A stretch of DNA of 37,972 nt. Source: Actinomycetales bacterium. Its GTDB lineage: Bacteria; Actinomycetota; Actinomycetes; Actinomycetales; Dermatophilaceae. Location: the NCBI GenBank assembly GCA_012729695.1, contig JAAYCP010000003.1, forward strand, positions 1 to 37,972, in the 5' to 3' direction. A model generated the notes under the pieces. That model saw nothing but the letters and a program-made list of their open reading frames with translations. It was not told the origin of the DNA and ran no database searches. A program made the position numbers and the translations under genes. Below are positions 31,764 through 37,972 of this stretch, piece by piece; the stretch's first letter is position 1; every line of letters begins with the position of its first letter.

Positions 31764-32668
31764 CGTCCCTCCGCCCGGCCGACGACCGGCTCGGCCCTGA
31801 CACGTGCAGTGTCGGGGCCCGGCTGCGCCGTGATCCGCTGGTCGGCAGCGCACCGCCGGCCCGCGGATGGCTCGTCTTCGAGCACCCCGGACCGTGGCCG
31901 ACCAAGGCGAGCGCGGTCTTCGGCTCCCTCGGCCCGCAGCTGGACGCCCGCACCCTGGCCCAGGAGGTCCGGCCGATGCTCGTGCGCCGGCCGGGGCGGG
32001 AGTCACCGGCCACGGCGTGGTCGTGGTGGTTCGTCGACTCGGTGACCTCGACGTGGACCACCGGGCTGTGGACCGCCGTCGACGACGTGGATCGCGTGCT
32101 CGACCTCGTCGACGTCCGACGCGAGGAGGCGAGGGAGCGGATGACCCCCGCGGACCCGATGATCCTCGTCTGCACCCACGCCAAGCACGACGTCTGCTGC
32201 GCGGTGCGCGGTCGTCCGATCGCCGCCGACCTGGCCCGTCGCTGGCCCGAGCTGGTGTGGGAGTGCAGCCATCTCGGCGGCGACCGCTTCGCGGGCAACG
32301 TCGCGATGCTGCCGGACTCCACGTTCTACGGCGGCCTCGAGGCGGACCAGGCCGAGCAGGTCGTCGCGGACCACCTGGCAGGCATGGTCAGCCTCGAGTA
32401 CTACCGCGGCTCCGGGAAGCACACCTCCGCCGCCCAGGCGGCGGTCGCCGAGCTGCTGCGACGGCACGGGTCCCGTCGGCTGCACGACCTCGAGGTCGTG
32501 GGGGTGCATGCGGTCGGTGACGGCGTCTGGGACATCGACATCGAGGGGGTCGGCGACCTGCCGCCGCGTACGACGCTCACCGTGGAGCGGCACTGGCGGG
32601 CGCCGGAGCGGCTCACCTGCAGCGGACTGGAGCCCAAGAAGGCGGCCGAGTATGCGGTGCGTGCGTAG
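31760..32668 (+). CDS. Sucrase/ferredoxin-like family protein
   Basis: A 302-residue protein of the Suc-Fer-like family, whose C-terminal part is thioredoxin-like and may hold a [2Fe-2S] cluster. CTHAKHDVCCAVRGRPIA (C138, C146, C147) and WECSHLGGDRFAGN (C169, H171) are the family signature. The GTG start overlaps the oxygenase stop (GTGA), so the two are coupled and co-made. A redox partner keeping the oxygenase or its iron reduced is a reasonable inference but not demonstrated. Its stop codon TAG doubles as part of the next promoter box. Confidence 0.87.
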   Translation: MTSLRPADDRLGPDTCSVGARLRRDPLVGSAPPARGWLVFEHPGPWPTKASAVFGSLGPQLDARTLAQEVRPMLVRRPGRESPATAWSWWFVDSVTSTWTTGLWTAVDDVDRVLDLVDVRREEARERMTPADPMILVCTHAKHDVCCAVRGRPIAADLARRWPELVWECSHLGGDRFAGNVAMLPDSTFYGGLEADQAEQVVADHLAGMVSLEYYRGSGKHTSAAQAAVAELLRRHGSRRLHDLEVVGVHAVGDGVWDIDIEGVGDLPPRTTLTVERHWRAPERLTCSGLEPKKAAEYAVRA

Positions 32669-32671
32669 GCT
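32666..32671 (+). promoter_or_regulatory. Leaderless promoter -10 of the FAD/Fe-S oxidoreductase gene
   Basis: TAGGCT, 6 nt, then GTG at 32678. The TAG is the stop codon of the preceding gene, so the two transcription units are packed without spare DNA. Confidence 0.6.
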
Positions 32672-32677
32672 CTGAGC

Positions 32678-35470
32678 GTGACCTCGCCCTCGGGGGACTC
32701 GATCGTCGCCGCTCTCCGTCGCCGCGGCGTGGAGGACGTGTCCGTGGACCGGGCGCTGCGCTCGGCCTACTCCTTCGACGCCTCGCTCTACCGGGTGGAG
32801 CCGGCCGCGGTCGCGAGGCCGCGCTCGCCTGCGGAGCTGGTGCCGATCGTGCGTGCCTGCGCCGAGCTCGGTGTCCCCGTCACGGCCCGAGGTGCAGGGA
32901 CCTCGATCGCCGGCAACGCGGTCGGCCCGGGTGTCGTCGTCGACTCGAGCAGGCATCTCACCGGCATCGTCGCAGTGGACGAAGAGCGTCGTCAGGCGGT
33001 CGTCGAGCCGGGCGTGGTCCATGCCTCCCTCCAGCAGCGGGTGCGTCCCCTGGGTCTGCGGTTCGGGCCGGACCCCTCGTCCCACACCCGCTGCACCATC
33101 GGGGGCATGGTCGGCAACAACGCCTGCGGGACCCGGGCGCTGGGGTACGGCCGCACGAGCGACAACCTGGCGGCGGCCTCCCTCGTCCTGGTCGACGGTG
33201 ACGTCCTCACCGTGTCGCGGGACCAGTCCCGGGACGAGGTCCGGCGTCTGCACCCCGCCTGGTCTACTGCGCTGGACGCCGTGGATCGCGAGCTGGCCCT
33301 GGTGCGAACGGAGTTCGGACGTTTCACGCGCCAGGTGTCCGGCTACGGGCTGGAGCATCTCCTCCCGGAGCGGTTCGACGCGGCGGCCTTCCTCGCCGGC
33401 TCGGAGGGCACGCTCGGGCTGCTCAGCGAGGCCACCGTCGACCTCGTGACCGACCCGCCGGCAACGGTCCTCGTGGTCCTCGGGTTCGGGTCCATCGGCG
33501 ACGCCGGGGACGCCGTGCCCCTCGTCCTCGGGCACTCCCCTCGTGCCTGCGAGGGCCTGGACCGCCGCATCGTCGACATCGTGAGGGAGCGGTTCGGCCC
33601 CCTCGCCGTCCCGGCTCTGCCGCTCGGTGCCGCATGGCTCTTCGTCGAGCTCGCGGGTGACACGGCGAAGGAGGTCGCCGAGGCGGGGCAGCGTCTGCTC
33701 GGGGCATTTGGGTCCGGGAGCGGCCTCGTCGTCACCGACCCGCTCGCCGCCACGGCACTCTGGCGCATCCGCGAGGACGGCGCCGGGCTGTCCGCCACCT
33801 CGCCGCGCGGCCGGCCGGCACACGCCGGCTGGGAGGACGCGGCCGTGCCGCCGGAGCGCCTCGGCGCCTATCTCCGCGACTTCGACGACCTCCTTGTCGC
33901 GCACGACCTCACCGGCCTGCCCTACGGACACTTCGGCGACGGCTGCCTGCACATCCGCATCGATGTGCCGCTGGACGACCCCGGTCCCTACCGCGCCTTC
34001 GTGGCGGACGCTGCCGACCTCGTCGTGTCCTACGGCGGCTCGCTCAGCGGTGAGCACGGCGACGGCAGAGCACGTTCGGAGCTACTCGCCCGGATGTACT
34101 CACCGCAGGCGCTGGCCCTCATGCGCGCGGTGAAGCGGGCCTTCGACCCCGACGGCCTGCTCAACCCCGGCGTCCTCGTCGACCCCGCGCCGCTCGAGTC
34201 GGACCTGCGGCTCCAGGGCATGTCCCGGGAGGGGCTCGCCGGATCGCTGCGCTGCACGGGGGTGGGGCGCTGCCGGGCAGAGCACTCCGGTCCCGGCATC
34301 GTCATGTGTCCCTCCTATCTCGCGACGTCCGAGGAGGTCGACTCCACCCGCGGGCGGGCGCGGGTCCTCCAGGACGCGATCACCGGCCGGCTCCCGCTCG
34401 GGCTGCAGGACCCGGCGGTGGACGAGGCGCTCGAGCTGTGCCTGTCGTGCAAGGGCTGTCTCTCGGACTGCCCGACCGGCGTGGACATGGCGCACTACAA
34501 GTCCCTCTGGCTCGAGCAGCGGTATGCGTCCCAGCCTCGTCCGGTCACCCACCACACCCTGGGGTCGCTGCCGCACTGGCTGGCTGCACTGCGCCGGGTG
34601 CCGCACCCGCTCGGTCGACTCGCGGGACTGGGCCTGTCGGCGGTCCAGGGCCGCGGCGTCCTCCGGCTCGCGGGGGTCGACCCGCGGCGATCACTGCCGC
34701 GACCGGCTGCGCGTCGGCTCGACCGCCGCGTCAGGACCAAGCCGGGCGCTCCTGGCGTCGTCGTCCTCGTCGACACCTTCACGGAGGCCTTCGCGCCGGA
34801 GATCGCGACCGATGCCGCCGCGGTCCTGCGCAGCGCGGGCTACTCGGTCACCTTCACCCGCCAGGGCGTCTGCTGTGGGCTCACCTGGATCAGCACGGGC
34901 CAGCGGGACGAGGCCCGCTCCCGGGTGGGGGAGCTGGTGCGGCTGCTGGAGGCGGCGGCTGCTGCCGGTGTCCCGATCGTGGGTCTCGAGCCGTCCTGCA
35001 CCGCGGTGCTGCGGGGCGACGCGGTCGAGCTGCTCAGGGGGACCGAGGACGAGGCGGGCGCTCGTGCGGTCGCGGGCGCGACGCATACCCTCGCGGAGCT
35101 GCTGGACCGCACCGACGGCTGGCAGCCGCCCGACCTGAGCGACCTGCGGGTCGTCGCCCAGCCGCACTGCCACCAGCACGCAGTGATGGGGTATGCGGCG
35201 GACCTGGCCATCCTCGAGCGTGCCGGGGCGGCGGTGCACCGGCTGGGCGGGTGCTGCGGCATGGCGGGCGACTTCGGCATGGAGATCGGTCACTACGAGG
35301 TGTCCGTGCGCATCGCCGAGCAGCAGCTGCTCCCGGCGCTGCGCGCCGACCCGCAGGCGGTGCTGCTCGCGGACGGGTTCTCGTGCCGCACCCAGGCGAT
35401 GGACCTTGCGCACCGGGAGGGCCGGCACCTGGCGCAGCTGCTCACCGGCGCTCAGCCGGTGAGCAGGTAG
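32678..35470 (+). CDS. FAD-binding and (Fe-S)-binding oxidoreductase, D-2-hydroxyacid dehydrogenase-like
   Basis: A 930-residue fusion of a GlcD/D-lactate dehydrogenase-type flavoprotein and a GlpC-type iron-sulfur protein. The N-terminal FAD-binding PCMH domain has TARGAGTSIAGNAVGPGVVV (about residue 69) and GPDPSSHTRCTIGGMVGNNA. The FAD-oxidase C-terminal domain has GHFGDGCLHIRID and GGSLSGEHGDGRARSEL. Iron-sulfur ligands follow in CTGVGRC and in C588-x2-C591-x2-C594-x3-C598-P. Two CCG-type motifs (GVCCGLTW and GGCCGMAGDFGME) are near the end. It likely oxidises a 2-hydroxyacid such as D-lactate and passes electrons to the quinone pool at the membrane. Leaderless GTG start. Its 3' end overlaps the convergent gene by 19 bp. 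Confidence 0.93.
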   Translation: MTSPSGDSIVAALRRRGVEDVSVDRALRSAYSFDASLYRVEPAAVARPRSPAELVPIVRACAELGVPVTARGAGTSIAGNAVGPGVVVDSSRHLTGIVAVDEERRQAVVEPGVVHASLQQRVRPLGLRFGPDPSSHTRCTIGGMVGNNACGTRALGYGRTSDNLAAASLVLVDGDVLTVSRDQSRDEVRRLHPAWSTALDAVDRELALVRTEFGRFTRQVSGYGLEHLLPERFDAAAFLAGSEGTLGLLSEATVDLVTDPPATVLVVLGFGSIGDAGDAVPLVLGHSPRACEGLDRRIVDIVRERFGPLAVPALPLGAAWLFVELAGDTAKEVAEAGQRLLGAFGSGSGLVVTDPLAATALWRIREDGAGLSATSPRGRPAHAGWEDAAVPPERLGAYLRDFDDLLVAHDLTGLPYGHFGDGCLHIRIDVPLDDPGPYRAFVADAADLVVSYGGSLSGEHGDGRARSELLARMYSPQALALMRAVKRAFDPDGLLNPGVLVDPAPLESDLRLQGMSREGLAGSLRCTGVGRCRAEHSGPGIVMCPSYLATSEEVDSTRGRARVLQDAITGRLPLGLQDPAVDEALELCLSCKGCLSDCPTGVDMAHYKSLWLEQRYASQPRPVTHHTLGSLPHWLAALRRVPHPLGRLAGLGLSAVQGRGVLRLAGVDPRRSLPRPAARRLDRRVRTKPGAPGVVVLVDTFTEAFAPEIATDAAAVLRSAGYSVTFTRQGVCCGLTWISTGQRDEARSRVGELVRLLEAAAAAGVPIVGLEPSCTAVLRGDAVELLRGTEDEAGARAVAGATHTLAELLDRTDGWQPPDLSDLRVVAQPHCHQHAVMGYAADLAILERAGAAVHRLGGCCGMAGDFGMEIGHYEVSVRIAEQQLLPALRADPQAVLLADGFSCRTQAMDLAHREGRHLAQLLTGAQPVSR

Positions 35471-37488
35471 CCGGCCGCGCCGACGAGAGCGCCCAGCAGC
35501 AGTCCCACGCTGGCGTGGACCAGCGGCGAGCGGGCCAGGACGCCGACGAACTCGCGGAGGATCGCAGCCGGGAAGTAGTAGTGCGCCGTCCGCGCGCCCA
35601 CGACCTGGGCCTCGATGCCGAGCTCGCGGCTGATGATCGCGGCGCGGAAGGCATGGAAGTCGTTGGTCGCGACGACCATCGAGGCGCCGAGCCCGCGCTC
35701 GTGGAGCAGCTCCCGGGTGCGCAGGAGGTTCTCCTCGGTCGTCCGCGAGGCGGTCTCCGCGATGACCCGGTCGGCGGGCGCTCCGGCGCGCACCGCATAC
35801 GCAGCCATCGCCGTCCCCTCGGCGACGGTCTCGTCCGGGCCCTGCCCGCCGGAGCACACGAGGACGGTGGGCGCGTCCGGATCGGAGGCGAGGATCTCGT
35901 CGAGCGCCTCCATGCCGCGGTCGATCCGGGCCGCGAGCAGGGGCGGGACCCGCTCGCCGAACACGCGCGAACCCAGCACCACGACCGCGTCCGCCGGCCA
36001 GGTCGGGGTGCGCCGCGCATACCACTGGCCGTAGGCGAGGAAGGCGAGGAAGAGCAGACCGAGGTAGCCGGTGACCGCCATGCCCCCGACGGTGAGCGCG
36101 ACGAGCCAACGCGTGTGGGTGACGATCGCGACGACGGTGAGGCTGAGCAGACCCACGATCGCGCCCGCGGTGAGCAGGGGGAGCGCGGTGGCGACACCGA
36201 GGCCCTCGCGGCGCACGGTGAGCAGTCCGGTGCCGACGAGGTAGGGGAGGACCGCGAGGCTGGCCACCGCGAGGGCAAGGACCCCGACGGCGGCGACGCC
36301 GAGCTCGATGGCGGGGGAGAGCGACCCGAGCGCGCTCATCGCAGTGCCGATGACGACGACGGTGGCGACGAGGGCGACGACCGCCTGGCCGAGGCTGCGG
36401 GGGTCCGCCTCGCGGGCCCGACCCGTCTGGAGATCCCGGCTGCGGGTGTCGACGACCGTGAGGCCGGCGGCCCGCCCAGACAGCCCGCGCGGATGACCGA
36501 GGAGCACCGCCGCTCCCGAGAGGACGATCCACAGGGTGGAGAGCGCGGTCAGGGCCTCCAGCCCGAGGAGATCGCCGAGGGCGTCGAGGGCGAAGTAGCC
36601 ACCCGAGCCCGCTGCGAAGCGGACCGTCATGGCCAGACCCCCAGGAGCCTTGCCGTCGGTCGTCACCGGCCGGATGCTCGTGATGAGCTGCCCGAGGGTG
36701 GCGCCCCGGGTGAAGCGCGGGAGCACGCCGAGCATGAGGACCGCGACCGCAAGGGTCGCCGCGCCCGCGAGCCGGCTGTAGGGCACCTCCTCGCCGAACC
36801 AGCCGGCGTCGCGCGCCGCGATGGCGAGCGGGAGGTAGACGAGGAAGCCGACGACGTGGACCGACACCACGTCCGCGGCCATGCCGACGAGGCGACGGCC
36901 GCGGGTGACCTCACGGGGTGCGTCGGTGGGGAGGACATCCTGGCCCGGGACACGTCGCAGGAGTGGTGCCGCGGTCACCCCGAGCGCAGCGCCCAGGGTG
37001 TTCGTCAGGAGGTCGTCGACGTCGAACAGGCGGTAGCTGCACGGGTAGAGCCCCCACACGCCCGTGAGCTGGGTGAGCTCGATGAGGAGGGAGAGGGCGA
37101 AGGCCGCCGCGACGACCCAGCGGGCCCGCGCTCCCGTGAGGTGCCGCACGAGCATGCCGAAGGGGACGAACAGCGCGACGTTGAGGATGAGCTGGAGCAG
37201 CGCCGGATCGCGCAGGCCGTTGGCGGCGAGGTCGAGGTCGCCCAGTGATGCCAGCGGCCGCAGCTGTGCAGTCGTGCACTGCACGGTCTCCGGGTCGGGC
37301 AGGGGGACGATCGTGTGGGTCCACAACGCCATCCCGTAGATGACCGCACCCGCCGCGATGATGGCGTGCCCGTAGCCGAGGGTGCCCCGCCGCCGATAGC
37401 TCCACGCGAGGTAGGGCACGAAGAGCAGGGGGAGGAGGAGCAGGCCGAAGAAGACGGCGAGGACCGCCGAGACGCTGAACCCGCTCAC
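35452..37488 (-). CDS. VanZ-RDD-YdcF triple-domain membrane protein
   Basis: A 678-residue membrane protein joining three families. Residues about 40-190 are VanZ-like (NVALFVPFGMLVRHLTGARA, LIELTQLTGVWGLY, FDVDDLLTNTLGAALG). About 205-345 is an RDD domain (RRLVGMAADVVSVHVVGFLV, RFTRGATLGQLITSIRPV). Several more helices follow, and about 495-650 is a YdcF/DUF218 domain (ADAVVVLGSRVFGERVPPLL, TVLVCSGGQG, SRTTEENLLRTRELL, VATNDFHAFRAA). VanZ is linked to glycopeptide and envelope resistance, and YdcF/SanA to envelope integrity, so an envelope role is likely. GTG start with GGAGG upstream. Its 3' end overlaps the FAD/Fe-S gene by 19 bp. Confidence 0.88.
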   Translation of the reverse strand: MSGFSVSAVLAVFFGLLLLPLLFVPYLAWSYRRRGTLGYGHAIIAAGAVIYGMALWTHTIVPLPDPETVQCTTAQLRPLASLGDLDLAANGLRDPALLQLILNVALFVPFGMLVRHLTGARARWVVAAAFALSLLIELTQLTGVWGLYPCSYRLFDVDDLLTNTLGAALGVTAAPLLRRVPGQDVLPTDAPREVTRGRRLVGMAADVVSVHVVGFLVYLPLAIAARDAGWFGEEVPYSRLAGAATLAVAVLMLGVLPRFTRGATLGQLITSIRPVTTDGKAPGGLAMTVRFAAGSGGYFALDALGDLLGLEALTALSTLWIVLSGAAVLLGHPRGLSGRAAGLTVVDTRSRDLQTGRAREADPRSLGQAVVALVATVVVIGTAMSALGSLSPAIELGVAAVGVLALAVASLAVLPYLVGTGLLTVRREGLGVATALPLLTAGAIVGLLSLTVVAIVTHTRWLVALTVGGMAVTGYLGLLFLAFLAYGQWYARRTPTWPADAVVVLGSRVFGERVPPLLAARIDRGMEALDEILASDPDAPTVLVCSGGQGPDETVAEGTAMAAYAVRAGAPADRVIAETASRTTEENLLRTRELLHERGLGASMVVATNDFHAFRAAIISRELGIEAQVVGARTAHYYFPAAILREFVGVLARSPLVHASVGLLLGALVGAAGYLLTG

Positions 37489-37548
37489 GTCACCTCCGTC
37501 AGCTCGCGCGCAGGCTCAGGCGGCCTGGAATGGGCTCAGATCTCGGGG

Positions 37549-37972
37549 TCAGAGGTACTGGCCGGTGCCCTCGTGACGGGGGGCGGGCGGCGGTGCGCTC
37601 GGCTGTCCGGGGCGCACACCGGGCGGCAGCTGGCGCATCTGCTGCAGCGTCGCCTGGGCGGCCATCTGCTGGGCGACCAGCGCCGTCTGGATGCCGTGGA
37701 AGAGTCCCTCGAGCCAGCCCACGAGCTGCGCCTGGGCGATGCGGAGCTCGGCGTCGCTCGGGCTGTCGTCACTGAACGGGAGGGCGATCCGGTCGAGCTC
37801 CTCGACGAGCTCGGGCGCCAGTCCCTGCTTGAGCTCCTCGATGGAGCGGGCGTGCACCTGGGCGAGGTGTCCGCGGCCCGCCTCGTCGAGCGGGGCGTTG
37901 CGCACCTCCTCGAGGAGCGACTTGACCATCGACCCGATCCGCATCACCTTGGCGGGCTGCTCGACGAGGTCG
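37549..37972 (-). CDS. bpa: Bacterial proteasome activator Bpa (5' end outside the window)
   Basis: Partial gene of the ATP-independent ring activator of the actinobacterial 20S proteasome. The visible 141 residues begin mid-protein (DLVEQPAKVMRIGSMVKSLL), continue with the conserved helical core (LRIAQAQLVGWLEGLFHGIQ, TALVAQQMAAQATLQQMRQL) and end in GQYL, the C-terminal motif that opens the proteasome gate. The frame is open to the window edge without a natural start, so internal ATGs are not the start. The presence of Bpa places the organism among proteasome-bearing actinobacteria. It precedes the VanZ-RDD-YdcF gene on the same strand with a 60-bp gap. Confidence 0.93.
   Translation of the reverse strand, partial: DLVEQPAKVMRIGSMVKSLLEEVRNAPLDEAGRGHLAQVHARSIEELKQGLAPELVEELDRIALPFSDDSPSDAELRIAQAQLVGWLEGLFHGIQTALVAQQMAAQATLQQMRQLPPGVRPGQPSAPPPAPRHEGTGQYL

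Noticed and set aside
34306..37248. 980-residue plus-strand frame rich in Gly, Arg, Asp and Glu
   Set aside because: It is antisense to the VanZ-RDD-YdcF gene and out of frame with the FAD/Fe-S gene; composition is typical of GC-rich shadow frames.

Overview
The window is high-GC DNA from an actinobacterium. The markers are a bacterial proteasome activator (Bpa) ending in GQYL, the GlnX-GlnH-PknG signalling trio, a bifunctional-type dCTP deaminase, glutamine-dependent NAD synthetase of the mycobacterial type, and many leaderless genes with a TAnnnT-like box 6-7 nt before the start codon. A member of the Micrococcales (Intrasporangiaceae/Dermatophilaceae-like) is my best guess; this is an inference from gene content only.

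Layout. 1-2515 is the right end of an integrated mobile element: an excisionase-like HTH gene and a tyrosine integrase, inserted at the 3' end of a tRNA-Gly(CCC) gene (2516-2589). The other end lies outside the window. 2661-14264 is ordinary chromosome: dcd, cutA, an amidase, nadE, an LLM-type flavin/F420 oxidoreductase, gpsA, a CoA-transferase, a DUF1330 protein, an alpha/beta-hydrolase-cyclase fusion, a thioredoxin-rhodanese fusion under a CsoR/CstR-like operator, and a DUF4921 (HIT/GalT-like) protein.

14379-27007 is a tight ten-gene operon: TelA, a small unknown protein, a CbxX-type AAA+ ATPase, the four-helix membrane sensor GlnX, the binding lipoprotein GlnH, a coiled-coil protein, the kinase PknG, a PP2C phosphatase, a von Willebrand A protein and an FHA protein. 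Most junctions are ATGA/GTGA or TGATG overlaps or gaps of a few bases. The kinase, the phosphatase and the FHA protein each begin with two small zinc ribbons, which suggests a shared docking surface. The likely scheme is: extracellular amino acid sensed by GlnH, relayed through GlnX, phosphorylation by PknG, reversal by PP2C, read-out by FHA, with TelA, AAA+ and vWA as effector machinery.

27029-30145 holds a PNPOx-fold protein, a saccharopine-dehydrogenase-like reductase and an ADP-glucose pyrophosphorylase-like protein. 30252-32668 is the most unusual part: a 100-residue Asp-Gly-Gly-Ala repeat peptide, followed 6 bp later by a JmjC/cupin-8 iron oxygenase that overlaps by 4 bp a sucrase/ferredoxin-like protein. 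This has the form of a precursor peptide, its hydroxylase and a redox partner, and may be an undescribed peptide-modification system. The window ends with a large FAD/Fe-S oxidoreductase, a VanZ-RDD-YdcF triple-domain membrane protein and the 3' part of bpa.

Two window-wide signals stand out. First, a recurrent leaderless promoter architecture fixes many start codons. Second, the hexamer GCATAC/GTATGC is strikingly frequent (29 copies found by eye from 3.5 kb onward) but absent from the mobile element.
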